Shown piece by piece: positions 31,801 through 44,000 of a stretch of 64,000 nucleotides of DNA. The translations under genes and the position numbers were made by a program. The DNA is from Astrothelium macrocarpum (lineage: Eukaryota; Ascomycota; Dothideomycetes; Trypetheliales; Trypetheliaceae). The notes beneath the pieces are model-generated. The model saw only the letters and a program-made list of their open reading frames with translations, had not been told where the DNA came from and did not search any database. Within the stretch, counting starts at the first letter, position 1. Every line of letters begins with the position of its first letter. The stretch spans positions 1 to 64,000 of the forward strand of contig JAGEMR010000110.1 in the NCBI GenBank assembly GCA_021030915.1. The letters are read 5' to 3'.

Positions 31801-34367
31801 CTGGATTTTGTTGAGAAGAAACTTCATGAGCTTTTGCAATATAAGGGCGAAGATCCACCTTCTCCTCCTCTACCATTACCCTTGGATGACGAAAATGAAT
31901 ACTTCAAAGGTTTAGAAGAGGGAAGCTATAGATATTGGTTTGTGAAGACTCGCCTTGATGACTTAAAGCATCAATTTGTGAAGGAAGTGAAATCATGGAA
32001 GGAAAGAGCTGAGAAGGCCAAGACTCGTCAAGGTTTGGAAGAGAAGGCAGGAGCAATCCGAGCACTTGCAGCTGGTTACGAAGAACTCAGAGCGGAGCTT
32101 CATGAGAGAAAAGCAAAAACATTCAAGGAACTTTACCCAGATATCCATACACCCGAACGCACCGTCGGATCCCAGCATCACCACTCGCCAGAGCCGAAAA
32201 CCTTCAAAGTGAAGTTTGACTTCAGAGTCCCAGATCTCACTAACGAAACGAGAGAAGCTTATGTGAAAATATTCGAAGCTTCTTGGAATGGCGATCTCTC
32301 TACAATTAAGTCATTTACGACTAAGCTTTGGGGCACAGGCCCAATCAAAGAACAAAGCCCGCTCAAAATCGCTGTGCAGGACAGCAGCGAAGGCTTCAAC
32401 CCCTTTACTCTTGCGGTTCTTCGTGGCCATATGGACACCGCAAAAAGCATACTGGAGATTGCACAGATGCAATTCCAAGCCCAACCCACATCCAAATTCC
32501 GTTACAATATGGATACTGAGAGTCAAGACGACAGCCAAGCTGAAGAAGTTGATGATGATGAGATCAATATTCAGAGTGAGCGAATCAACGACGTCTTCAC
32601 TATTGAAAACATTGGCGAGATACCAATGGAGGTCAAAAGCAACATCTCGCCGCTGAGACTTCTTAGTTGGTCATCCCAAATATCAAAATTAAAGGGTGGA
32701 AAACCCCCAGCTTCCGATCCCATTGAGTATGCTATTGCGAGTGACGACGAAACGCTGCTAATCACTTTGCTGGACCTGGCTAACTATTATGCTGGACGAA
32801 ATGCATCTGAAGAGGACTGCAAGTTCTTCGTGACTCCACAAAAATATCTTGAAGTCTGCATTCGCCGTGGCCGGACCAATCTTCTCGCGCAGCTGATCAG
32901 CCGCACCGGCTGCGGAGCGTCCTTGGACAATTTGGTCAAACTCAGTGGTGTCGAGATTCGAGAAAAGCCGAAATATTATCAAGGTTTGTCTGTATATGGC
33001 AAAAAAAGGAAGGATTGGGCGGATGCAGGCCGTGGAATACAAGGTCGTACTCCGACGACGGATCGGCTACCAGTCCTTTATGCTGCGTATAAGGGCAAAC
33101 TGGACAGCCTCAAATGGTTTTTGAGCGACGTTCCAGTACAGTGTTATAGCAAGTTTGCGACTAGCAACGAGACTGATAAAAGAATCGCACACATTGCAAG
33201 CGCTGATGGCGGGTTTGGACAAGTCGTCTCAAAGTTTTTGGATAGCCGACGTGAGATAGACGACAAGACGCGCTATATCAAAGAGAGTGTGCTGACCTGT
33301 CTTCAGTTGAACTTGTCATCCATGCCGCGGTACTGAGGGCGCCTACTTCAGGATCTTCCAAAATTCTCCAGTACCTTATCGAGAACTTTCCAGAATTTTT
33401 GGAAGTCAAGAATTCGTCTGGATGGACACCCTTATATTTGAGTTTTTACACGCGTCGTTATACATTCGCTCGCATGCTCATTGATGCTGGAGCAAACCAG
33501 ACAACCCGGTAAGCCGAGATCAATAAGTAATTCGTAGATATTTTAGAGGCTAATGACTATCCCACGTATAGCGACAATGAAGGAAATAATCTACTCCATG
33601 CTCTCCTGAAATGGAACAACAGTCAGGCCAGTGGAAGAATAGCAAAAGGAGTAAGGCAAATGATGGATCTCATCGATCCTCGTCTTCGGGCTTCTCTTTC
33701 CATCGAACGCGCAAAGGGCGATCCTGGTTCTTTGACTCCCTTGGCAAAATGGATTCAGTTCAACCCGGATACAATGGAAGAGCAGAGTGCAATCTTGAAG
33801 GAGATACTTGGCTTTCCAGGCAAAGACGATCATCTTGAAGTGCTCGATGGAGCAGGAGATACTCCGCTACATGTTCTAACAAAGCAGTGTCGTGTACACT
33901 TGATGCGTGTTGTTCTGGACCACAATCCCCTTCTTGTATATCGCGAGAACGCTGTCGGCCGTACTCCAGCAGAGATGGCAGAAGACATTTGCACGGCTCA
34001 GAACTTCAAGGACCCCCCACACATTCCAATGTTCCAGAATTACGTGCAGAAGATAAATGATAGAAGGCCAGAATCGTTTCTGGAGAACAAGGAGGAAAAG
34101 AGTACAAGGCATTACTCTGGAGCCGAGTGCTATTCTGCTTTCGGTTTGTGCAAAGATGTGATGGAGAAGTATCCAGGCAAACGTCGGCTCGTGACGCTAC
34201 ATGAAGCTAATGAAGTAGCGAAGAGGTTGGCTGCGACACGCGCTCGGTCCAATCAATTTGACAACGGGAAATCAAAAGACAAGAGCGATGAGATTGACTT
34301 GTGGTGTACTGCTGGCTCTAATTGGGGGGCAGGGGAAATTGAGCAGGATTCTGGTTCTGATTGCTAA
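28877..34367 (+). CDS. Nucleotidyltransferase-like ankyrin repeat protein
   Basis: Model: 28877-30055, 30105-30429, 30509-33250, 33307-33508, 33572-34367; introns 49, 79, 56 and 63 nt, all in phase; 1747 aa. Start is the first ATG in frame (MAAPSYSTLPP). Residues ~135-260 carry the three signatures of the polymerase-beta-type nucleotidyltransferase fold: hG[GS] (AGS, 141-143), DxD (SDVDLF, Asp176 and Asp178) and a third carboxylate strand (FDVDC, Asp246). Ankyrin repeats begin near residue ~530 (TGRTPLQLAV, DGRTALHLACARGN) and recur through to the C-terminus (SGWTPLYLSF, AGDTPLHVLT), interrupted by acidic and coiled-coil stretches. Proteins of this layout occur in fungi as uncharacterised ankyrin proteins. 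The NTase assignment rests on motifs only; a non-catalytic relic is possible. Confidence 0.8.
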
Positions 34368-34508
34368 TATACAGCGACGACTTGCATGTGCTCGGTTTTT
34401 GTGCTTGTGAGCTGCATCAAGGTATCCATCAAGACGTTTACTTGCCGAAGGCGCTCAATTCGAACGAATATCTAGATATATAGTACAATGATTAGCTTTC
34501 AGCAACTA

Positions 34509-35433
34509 CTATACCTCGGGTCTATTCTCTGCATAACCAGCTGACCCGACCGCCCCTTCCGTTGTCTCACTCTCTTCCACCTTTGCCAAATCATGCTCCT
34601 TCAATAATGCCTCAATTTCCTCGGCGCCCCACAAGTGATGATACACCTTACCGGACTTCGTCTTCCCCACCGTCGCAAACTCAATCTTCTCGCTGCTCAG
34701 CTTCGTCGAATCCATCGTCTTGCTCAGCACCTTCACCGCCAGCCCACACGCCTCCTTCAGGTCGCACTCTTCCTTGTAGTCTTGCTTCAGCAGCGACTGC
34801 GCACTGGCGTTGTTGGCGCCAACGCTCGTCGCTTTCCATCCGCCGTAGTTGCCGCTCGGATTGCTTTGGTAGAGCTGGAATTGACGCTGGTGGTCGTAGC
34901 CTGCGTAGATGAAGGAGACGCCGAAGGGGCGCAGTCCACCGTGCTGCGTATAGCCCTGCTTCAGATCGCATAAGCGTCGCACGAGTTGCTCGCAGGGAAT
35001 CTCTTCGTTGTAGGTTAGTAGGTATCGCTGTGCGGCTTGGCGGGCGTAGTTGATAAGGATGTTGGCATCGGCGGTCATGCCTGCCACAGCGCAGATCATG
35101 TTACTGAAGGAGCAAAACTGTTAGCACATAGGTTCGAACACCGAGGGGTATTGATGATGGGTACTATACTCGTTGAGGATGTAGAGCTTTTCGGCTGAGG
35201 TATCTTGTTCAAGGAGCTTGCTGGTGATTTTTCGTTCGGCAGCGAGAACAATTCCATCTCGCGCGAGGATTCCCAGAGCGGTACCAGCATGTGATATGGC
35301 TTCAAGTGCGTACTCTACTTGGTAAAGCCGTCCTTCAGGGGAGAAGATGGTTGTCTAGACAATTGTAATCAGCTTTAAATGGTTGCGCAGCCTGGTAATG
35401 ATGGCGTACTCGGGTATCATATCTTCTCGACAT
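34509..35433 (-). CDS. pre9: 20S proteasome subunit alpha-3
   Basis: Model: complement of 34509-35103, 35170-35354 and 35410-35433, introns 66 and 55 nt; 267 aa. The first exon is only 24 nt (MSRRYDTR) and joins to TTIFSPEGRLYQVEYALEAI, the alpha-subunit signature of the alpha-3 (PSMA4/Pre9) type. Further marks are GTALGI, KLLEQD, NMICAVAG and GVSFIYAGYD. Length agrees with the family (~250-265 aa) plus a short acidic tail. Alpha-3 forms part of the outer heptameric ring that gates the 20S core in cytoplasm and nucleus. Its start codon lies 268 bp from that of the divergent WW/FF protein gene, so the two likely share a promoter region. Confidence 0.95.
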
Positions 35434-35701
35434 CTTCAATTCTCTATCCTTGACTCAAGCCGAGAAAGTATTTTGAAAGAAAAGGGTCCGAAGGCACAAG
35501 TAGTTGGAGGGAATGCGCTGGGATGGGAGGTGTTGTTTAAAGATGAGAGCTTTAGGCACGAAGCTTCGGACGCGGCCACGCGCTTCGGCGGCCACTGCAT
35601 CTCCGCCATCAACTTTTTCTTTTCTAGCCGCGATGTCACGATAATGTCCATCCACATGCTACTTCTCGAATTCCTTTCCATCCCTCCTGGACTTGTCTGA
35701 A

Positions 35702-37411
35702 ATGTTAAAATCTACGCATAAGCCACATCAAGCTCCCGCAGCCGAACAGTCTCCGCTTCCATCAGGATGGACTGAGCATAAAGCTCCGACAGGCCACACA
35801 TATTACTACAATCACGAAACCAAAAAATCCACCTATGTCCGCCCCTTTCCAGAAGCTATAGTGTCCTTAGGGCCCGAAGCTTTGCCTACGAACTTTGGAC
35901 AAGCTTTTTCAGCAGCTCCACAATTCAATCCTTTTCCTAATGCATCTCAAGGCTACCTTTCTCAGAATGGAGAGTCCACAAACGCATTCAATAGGCAAGA
36001 TAGGAGCCATGTCTACCAAAGAGGTCGCAACCAGCCTGCAGACAGACCAAAGTCGAAGCAAGATATTTCAGGATGTGCACCATGGGTTCTGGTGAAGACA
36101 AAGTTGGGGCGACGGTTTGTCCACAATCCAGAGACGGGAGACAGCTTTTGGAAATTTCCAGAGGATGTAATGAAGCACGTGATCGAGATGGATCGAAAGG
36201 ACAGGGAAAGAAGGGAGCGCCAAGAGAGGGGAGAAGCGGATAATGAAGATAAAGAAGTGATCACAGCAGCAGAATTTGATGCATCCATGGCAGATCCTCA
36301 TGGAGAAGGTACAATGGATCAAGAGCAAGACCACGCTGAAGAAGGCGAAGATAGTGAAGAATATGAGGAGGTGGAAGTCACGGACGATGAAGAAGAGCAA
36401 GACGAAGACGAAAATGGGTCGTCAAAGAGACAAAAGACTGATGGTGTTGAAGATAACGAGGACCAGCCAGTGGAGTTTAATGAGGATGACATTGCGTATC
36501 AGTTACAAGCGATGGGACAGGACTACGGTCTGGATCCAGGTGAATACGGAGATGGAGAGGGTCAAGACTGGGAAGAAGGTGCAGAGGGTCTGCCATTGAC
36601 TGCGGAAGATTCGATTGCTTTGTTTAAAGATATGCTTGATGATCACCACATCAACCCATACACTACTTGGGAACGTACTATTGAAGAAGGACGTATTATT
36701 GAAGACGCTCGGTACACTGCACTCTCCAGCATGAAGGCCCGAAAAGAGGTGTACAGCGACTGGAGCCGAGAGAGGATGCAAATTTTGAAGGAGAAGCGAG
36801 AAAAAGAGGAGAAGAGAGATCCACGGATCCCCTACATGGCCTTTCTCCAAAAATTTGCAACTCCAAAGTTGTATTGGCCAGAGTTCAAGCGCAAGTACAA
36901 GAAAGAGCCAGAAATGAAAAACTCACAAATCATGGATAAGGATAGGGAGAAGTGGTATCGAGAATACATCAATCGCTTAAAGTTACCGCAATCCTCTCTA
37001 AAATCAGACCTTACCACACTGCTCAAGTCGTTGCCCATCAGCACTCTCAACCGGTCATCGTCCTTGGCTGCGCTACCTCCGCAAATATTGGCAGACATTC
37101 GCTACATATCTCTATCGCCATCTGTAAGAGATCCGCTAATCGAAGCGTACATCACAACGCTGTCACCAGCACCAGATCCAACAGACGTCAGTGCCAAAGA
37201 TGAGGAAGAAATAGAAATGAGACGTGGTGAGCGAGAAAAAAGAGAGGCAGCATTGCGAAACCGGGAAGAGAAAGTCAAATATGAGAAAAGGAGACAACGA
37301 AAAGAGCTACAGGCTGGAAAGGACAGACTTCAAGAAGAAGAGCAGGAACTTCAAAGAGCGATGAGGATATCAAAAGAAGGTCTGAGAAGCCAAATTGAAA
37401 GTGCCGACTAA
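35702..37411 (+). CDS. WW/FF-domain splicing factor, Dre4-like
   Basis: A single exon of 569 aa from ATG 35702; the longer frame begins with TTG. A first WW domain lies at residues ~21-50 (LPSGWTEHKAPTGHTYYYN) and a second, looser WW-like unit near ~123-155 (PWVLVKTKLGRRFVHN). A very acidic linker follows, then FF-type helical repeats from ~300 (LFKDMLDDHHINPYTTWE, RKEVYSDWSRERMQIL, FLQKFATPKLYWPEFKRKY). The C-terminal ~80 residues are a charged coiled coil. This matches fungal homologues of S. pombe Dre4 and human TCERG1, nuclear proteins linking transcription elongation and pre-mRNA splicing. It is divergent from the proteasome alpha-3 gene. Confidence 0.85.
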   Translation: MLKSTHKPHQAPAAEQSPLPSGWTEHKAPTGHTYYYNHETKKSTYVRPFPEAIVSLGPEALPTNFGQAFSAAPQFNPFPNASQGYLSQNGESTNAFNRQDRSHVYQRGRNQPADRPKSKQDISGCAPWVLVKTKLGRRFVHNPETGDSFWKFPEDVMKHVIEMDRKDRERRERQERGEADNEDKEVITAAEFDASMADPHGEGTMDQEQDHAEEGEDSEEYEEVEVTDDEEEQDEDENGSSKRQKTDGVEDNEDQPVEFNEDDIAYQLQAMGQDYGLDPGEYGDGEGQDWEEGAEGLPLTAEDSIALFKDMLDDHHINPYTTWERTIEEGRIIEDARYTALSSMKARKEVYSDWSRERMQILKEKREKEEKRDPRIPYMAFLQKFATPKLYWPEFKRKYKKEPEMKNSQIMDKDREKWYREYINRLKLPQSSLKSDLTTLLKSLPISTLNRSSSLAALPPQILADIRYISLSPSVRDPLIEAYITTLSPAPDPTDVSAKDEEEIEMRRGEREKREAALRNREEKVKYEKRRQRKELQAGKDRLQEEEQELQRAMRISKEGLRSQIESAD

Positions 37412-38446
37412 GCCAATGGCTGGATCGTTCACTGCGATCGGTAATCAGTTTGTGCGATGTTGAAGAGTTTTCTACACGTAAACATCCAGGCCGGTCTTAC
37501 GACTTCTTGTTTCCGCTTCAACGGATACGGTGCTCACTCGATGCTCGAGATCCTTGGCCGGCCTGTCATGTGCCAACGCAGTGGTTTGCATCAAACAGGG
37601 CACGCTCACTACAAGGTCTGCTCACGGATTTACCGGGGCAAGGTCAATGTGAGTGTGCCAGATAAGGTGCACATAATCCGATGTATCGTGGAAATGCATG
37701 TCTATGTGAGGGGAGAGTGCTGACAAGGGTATGACCACCGTGCCGCTCCGCTCTACAAGTGGTGACACTAAAATAGATGCCTCCTAATAGTATTCTAGTA
37801 CCGATGCGTACCCCTAGAAATTGGGGTCGATTTTCTAGTAAATGCGGGGTTTCGTTGGCTAGCATTACCCGTTGTCCGTTGCGCACTGCTCATTGCTCTC
37901 CTGCACTGCAAGTCACAAGGCGTTCGCTGTATATGCGTGTCGTCATCCTCTTTCAGTGAGATTTTCGCGATAGAGCTTTTCAAATACAAATAGTTCCAGA
38001 ACACCTAGCTTATCTAGAAAAGCTGGATCGCCTCCTCCGAATCTTTACAAACAAATGTTTGAGCGGGTCCAGAGTTGCGCTTCTTCGGCGAAATTCGGGT
38101 CCACAGCAACTACTACCAAGATTTTCTCCTAAGCTTCCCGATACTCTCCTTGCCGCCGCAAGCAACCGTTGGCTATTTTACCTCGGAAACAGGCCTTGCT
38201 ATCTATCGCTACCAGATTTCTCGGTTCACATTTGCGCCATGTCTCAAGGTACTAATAATACTAAACTCGACGGCCCCCTATCCCTTCGACCAAACTCTCC
38301 TGGACCTTTGCACCAGGATTTCGCTAGACAACAAGTCTCCAAGCAACAAAGAAGTACGATACAAGATCAATTTCTCCCTCTCAATTGCATCACTAACACA
38401 AGCTCCAGGCAACTTTCACTCTACTAGCCTCAAATCTCCACTCAAC
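37412..38446. other. PEPCK upstream region
   Basis: About 1.03 kb between the stop of the Dre4-like gene and the PEPCK start. Long frames on the plus strand (e.g. 38059-38427) carry no motif and are probably chance. It holds one CCG-N7-CCG element (38156-38168), described separately. A CT-rich leader precedes the ATG, as expected of a strongly expressed ascomycete gene. Confidence 0.5.
38156..38168. promoter_or_regulatory. CCG-N7-CCG, candidate AcuK/AcuM site
   Basis: CCGCAAGCAACCG, two CCG triplets with seven bases between, 279 bp before the PEPCK start codon. This spacing is the one described for the AcuK-AcuM zinc cluster pair on gluconeogenic promoters in Aspergillus nidulans. A single match in about 1 kb is not rare by chance, so the call rests on gene context. 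Confidence 0.4.
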
Positions 38447-40562
38447 ATGGTATCCACGCCAACCAATGTCAACAAGACGGCGCTGCACCCTGGGGGAGTA
38501 GCGTAGGTCTATTACACAACAAGAACAAGGAATTGATACTAATCACGGGAATAGGCCACAAGTCGAGCATACGGAGATCGAGGAAGAATTACACGAGAGG
38601 GCACATATTGATTATGACCGCGTAGCAATTGTAAGTGTAGTCCAGAGCCTCCCTTCTGATATGCAATTGCTCATGTACTATAGGTTGCCAACCCCTCAGT
38701 AGCTGCACTATACGAAGACGCGCTCGTATATGAGACTGGGTCTGCGATTACATCTTCAGGCGCCTTATCCGCGTACTCTGGTGCTAAGACTGGACGTTCA
38801 CCCTCGGACAAACGTATTGTAAAAGAAGAGGGTTCGGACAGTGACGTTTGGTGGGGCCCAGTCAACAAACCTATGTCACCAGATGTAAGTCCAATTTTCA
38901 ATTCCCTTTATGATGTGTTGAAAGTTCGAGTCAACTTGTCAAATCACCCTCCAATTCGCAAAATATCTTCATTCGACATGACTTGAGATGTTTTGCTCGG
39001 ATTGCTCGGATGAGCCGAACGCCTTGCATGGCCCCACGTCATGCAGGTGGGGCAGCCGAGGGCAGGCACAGGCTAGCTGCGGCTCCGCCACCATCTCAAC
39101 GCGTGCTCACGCGACACCATGCTTTACCTAATCTAGTAGTCATTGGCAAGGCTGACCCACACGCTCCAGGTCTGGCGTATCAACCGCGAACGTGCAATTG
39201 ACTACCTGAACACAAGGAACCGTATCTATGTTGTCGATGGATTCGCCGGCTGGGATGAGCGATATAGAATTCGTGTCCGAGTTGTTTGCGCAAGAGCCTA
39301 CCATGCCCTGTTCATGCGCAACATGCTTATTCGACCGACGAGAGAACAATTGGAGGGCTTCCATCCCGACTATGTCATTTACAATGCCGGTGCATTCCCT
39401 GCCAATCGATTCACGACTGGTATGACTTCTTCGACATCGGTCGCAATCAATTTTGGCGAACGAGAAATGGTCATCCTCGGTACCGAGTACGCTGGTGAGA
39501 TGAAGAAGGGCATCTTTACAGTACTATTCTATGAAATGCCTGTCAAGCATAACGTGCTTACTCTGCACTCTTCGGCAAATCAAGGCCAAAACGGTGACGT
39601 TACTGTCTTCTTTGGTCTCTCTGGTACCGGCAAGACGACCTTGTCTGCTGATCCCAAGCGGGCACTCATTGGTGACGATGAACACTGTTGGAGTGACACC
39701 GGCGTCTTCAATATCGAAGGTGGCTGCTATGCCAAGTGTATTGGACTCTCAGCAGAGAAAGAACCAGACATCTTCAACGCAATCAAGTTTGGATCTATCC
39801 TGGAAAACGTCGTTTTTGACCCCACAACTAGAGTCGTTGACTACGATGATTCAACTTTGACAGAAAACACGCGCTGTGCTTACCCTATTGAGTACATCGA
39901 GAACACCTTGATCCCCTGCATTACCGACAAGCATCCAACCAATATCATTTTGTTAACTTGCGATGCCCGTGGTGTCCTTCCACCGATTGCGAAGCTCAGT
40001 CCGGAGCAGACCATGTTCCATTTCATCTCTGGTTACACTTCAAAGATGGCTGGTACAGAGGACGGCGTTACTGAGCCACAAGCAACTTTCTCTTCCTGCT
40101 TTGCACAGCCGTTCCTTGCTCTTCATCCGATGCGCTACGCCAAGATGTTGGCAGACAAAATTACCCAACACAACGCCAATGCATGGCTGCTAAACACCGG
40201 TTGGGTTGGTGCTGGTGCCACTACTGGCGGTAAGCGTTGCCCTCTGAAATACACTCGCGCTATCCTAGACGCCATCCACTCTGGTGAGCTTGCCAAGGTC
40301 GAGTACGAGACATACGACACCTTCAATCTTTCGGTCCCCAAGTCATGCAGCAATGTACCGGATGAGCTGCTAAACCCTGCAAAATCGTGGACGGGCACTG
40401 CAGATTTCAAGGGCGAAGTCACAAAACTTGCTTCATTGTTCAGAGACAATTTCAAGAAGTACGAGGATGAGGCCACGCCAGTAAGTTGCAGAATACTTTC
40501 ACGGATGTACCAATTACTGACTGCCATTTTAGGAGGTCATCAAGGCCGGACCAGAAGTGTAA
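38447..40562 (+). CDS. pck1: Phosphoenolpyruvate carboxykinase (ATP)
   Basis: Model: 38447-38502, 38555-38630, 38684-38884, 39170-40480, 40533-40562; introns 52, 53, 285 and 52 nt, all in phase; 557 aa, close to the yeast enzyme (549). The exons join to TALHPGGVAPQVEH, SGAKTGRSPSDKR, DVWWGPVN and VWRINRERAIDYLN. Catalytic marks are the phosphate loop GLSGTGKTTLS near residues ~260-270, the metal-binding SDTGVFNIEGGCYAK, and RGVLPPIAKLSPEQ. PEPCK turns oxaloacetate and ATP into phosphoenolpyruvate, the committed step of gluconeogenesis in the cytosol; it is needed on acetate, fatty acids and amino acids. A tiny last exon encodes EVIKAGPEV. The third intron is far longer than others in the window. 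The gene for the AcuK-type activator lies 6.2 kb downstream. Confidence 0.96.
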
Positions 40563-41032
40563 GAATAGCGCGACGGACAAATTTTCATTTGACTTGTTTC
40601 TACATATGCTTTTTGAGCGAAGTCATGTACATGTATATAGTGTTGTTTGGCGCAAAGGTACAATTTGAATACTGTCATCAATGTTAGGATATTTAGAATG
40701 TCCAGACAATTGATCATGCGCTATACTCCGTGCTCGACAAGTGATGTGTGCCTCAGTGGTACCAAGTAGCTTGATGTGAGATGTTGCCACCGGCCGCAGC
40801 TGATCCGTCAGTGCGGATTTGCCTTGCAAGAACATCCCACCTCTAGAGCTACATCTACGCTTTGTTTACATAGGTATATAGCTATCCTTACCTCTACACC
40901 TCGACATTTTGATTCAACACTCTTGGCGCAGAGTGACGCGTTGCCCATGCCGTACACGGCTTTCATTCCTATCATGCAGCTACACTCACCAGTGCGACGC
41001 AAAAGGCCAACCCTTTGATAAGTACCAACAAG
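40563..41032. other. Intergenic between PEPCK and PAN2
   Basis: About 470 bp, with the PEPCK 3' region (AT-rich, ATGTACATGTATATAG) and the PAN2 upstream region. Short frames only. Nothing else visible. Confidence 0.45.
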
Positions 41033-44000
41033 ATGGAGGCTGATTGGGATGAAGTATGATCAATCCCTTTATGAGCTGTCCGCTGCAAAGGCTTCGAGCC
41101 AGCCGTCATGTCGCGTTTCCTCCCAGCTGTTCCTGACCATTATCTCCAGATTGCCCGCATTTCTCTCCCGCCGCCAGGCTTGCACGCTCTCGCGACCCCA
41201 GTCAGTACATTCGCTTTCGATAACTCTCAGGAACTTCTCTGGGCTGCAAACGAATATGTGAGGCACCACTATTAAGGAATGGTGACGGGCGCAGTCTGAT
41301 GAGCAGGCGTGTCTGTAGGGTCGGATTACTTCCTTTTACGGAACAGAGCTCCAAAAATACACCTCCTACAAAGGTCACTCGCCGCAAGATGGACCAGTCA
41401 AACAGCTGCTATTCTGCGATAAAGGCGTCATTTCGGTAGCAGCGCGGAGCATACACTTGGCAAGCCGAAGAGGCCCTCCACAATGGCACATTGTGTAAGG
41501 ACAAGGCACACGCTGTTAAGGACAGAAGGCTGACGTAGCGATGCTAAAGATCTCCAGATTTCAGCGATCTTCGATGTATGAGCTTTACATTAAAAGGGAC
41601 CCAGGAAATAATTGTTGCGGGCTGTCAAGATACCATGTTTAAAATCGATGTGGAGAAGGGCACGATTCTCGAAACCGTGAGTAATGTCTTTCAGGACAGG
41701 TTCCGATATTGAATTCTTCCAGTTGCATGCGCCAGAAAAATACACCATTATGAAGCGCGGCGGTCAATACATCTGCGCTGCTACAAGTTCCGGCTCCATC
41801 CACCTCCTGGATCCAATTAATATGACGGTGGTCAAGGACTGGAAAGCACATATCGGTTGGGTCCATGACATGGACGCCAAAGCCGACTTTCTAGTGACTT
41901 GCGGTTACTCGCCAAGACAACAGCTCGGCTATATGCTGGATCCTCTTGCGAATGTATTCGATCTCAAGACGTTGATGAACCTGCCACCCATACCATTCCA
42001 ACCTGGTGCGGCATTCATACGCATGCATCCGAGAATGTCAACCACATGTATCGTTGCTTCGCAAAGCGGTCAATTGCAGGTGGTGGATCTGATGAATCCC
42101 AATACTGTCAACTTGCGGCAGGCCAATATTTTCGATACCTATCTGACGTCGCTGGAGATGGCACCCTCTGGCGAGGCTCTTGTATTGACTGATGCGGCTT
42201 GTTCGATCCAACTCTGGGGTTCAGTAACGAAAGCCCATTTTACCGAGTACAGCGCTCCTACGGAATTCCCAGACTCCCTTGCACCGCCACCAGGTTTGGA
42301 TTGGTCTCTTGACATGTAAGCATCTGTCACCTCACAACAAATGGTTTCTGACATCTTAGGCCTCTGAACTCTGTAGGTATGCCTTATTATCGAGAAGCTC
42401 TCTTGTCAATCTGGCCATCTCACATGGTTTTTGATGTTGGTGCGCCACCGGTAAAGCTTGATCCTGCTCTCCTTGCCTCTCTCAGACGCGCAGAGATTGG
42501 AGGCTATGCACCTTATCCTCGGAAAGCCCGGCGTTATCAGATTGAAGACACACGCGCTGCTCAAAACTCGCAAGGATCTTTATCCGCGCCCAAGTTTTTG
42601 AGCGAGAAAGCGCGGCGAGCGTCGTCAGAAGAGGAGCCTCAACGACGCATGAGTGATGTCCTGGATGCTCTAAGCGACCTTACGTTCGACAGCAACAACA
42701 AACGTGATGTTCCTGTCATGTATAGAAACGTAGAAATCAAGTACAGCAAATTTGGGGTGGACGACTTTGATTTTGAGTAAGTAGGATCCGGCGAGCGCTG
42801 ATGGATCCAGCTAATATATCAAACAGGTACTTTAATAAAACAAAATTCTCAGGATTGGAAACACACATTGCTAACTCTTATGCCAATCCTTTACTACAAA
42901 TGTTTAGATTTATACCCGTATTTCGTAATCTCGCCCTCCACCACACTGCAACATCCTGTTTGAACGACAACTGCTTACTTTGTGAAATGGGCTTCCTTTT
43001 TGACATGTTGGAAAAGGCTTCCGGGCAGAATTGCCAGGCAACAAACTTCTTAAAGACATTCTCTAGTCTCTCACATGCTTCGTCTTTAGGTCTCCTCGAA
43101 GAGCAATTAACAAGCCGCCCATTGACTGAAATGATTCAATCTACGAACCGATTCTTGCTTGATAAGATTGCTGGGGATTTTCGACAAACGTCTCCTCACA
43201 TCGGCCACATGGATCAAATGCTCAGTACAGTAGCATTAGCGACTATTCGCTGTGCTCACTGTACTAACGAAATGGTACGGCCGGGTGGCTCGCGTGTTCA
43301 CGAGCTCGTTTATCCTCCAAAGGCTCTGAAGAATCACATGCGTATACCTCGACCGAGCTTTTCTCAGATTCTCAAGGCTAGCGTCGAGAGGCACGACCAG
43401 ACGAGAGGCTGGTGTGATCGATGCAAACGATATCAGCAACTTGCCACTCGGAAGAGTATTCAGGGTGTGCCTGCTGTGCTTCTAATCAATACAGCAATTC
43501 ACAGTGCGGATGCAAAACAATTGTGGTCTATTCCAAACTGGTTGCCACAAGAAATCGGTATCATTGTGGATCAAGGTCAATTTTTCTGTTACGAAGGTCA
43601 AGATCTGAAACTCCACCTCCAAAGAGGCGTGTATAGTATTGTGGTGTACGAACTAGTCGGCCTCGTTGCCGACATCAACAGTGGAGAAAACAACAAGTCA
43701 CATTTAGTCTCTATGATCAATGTGGGACCTTCATCTCGAGACCCCTCAGAAGAGAATCAATGGCACCTATTCAACGACTTCCTTGTCCGACAGGTCTCTA
43801 AGGACGAAGCCCTTCGCTTTGACCCGACATGGAAACTTCCTTCAGTTTTGGCATATCAAGTGAAATCTGCGAGTCACGTCATTGACGACTCTTGGAAGGA
43901 GAATCTCGATCCCTCCATACTTTATCGCCGCTGGTCCAACCCCGCCGAGGTCCATCCCAATGACTTCCGTCTTCTCTCCCGTACAACGGAAGTCCCCCGA

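Noticed and set aside
38885..39169. Box C/D snoRNA in the long PEPCK intron
   Set aside because: A TATGATGT word and a CTGA word are about 245 nt apart, too far for a usual snoRNA, and no terminal stem is seen.
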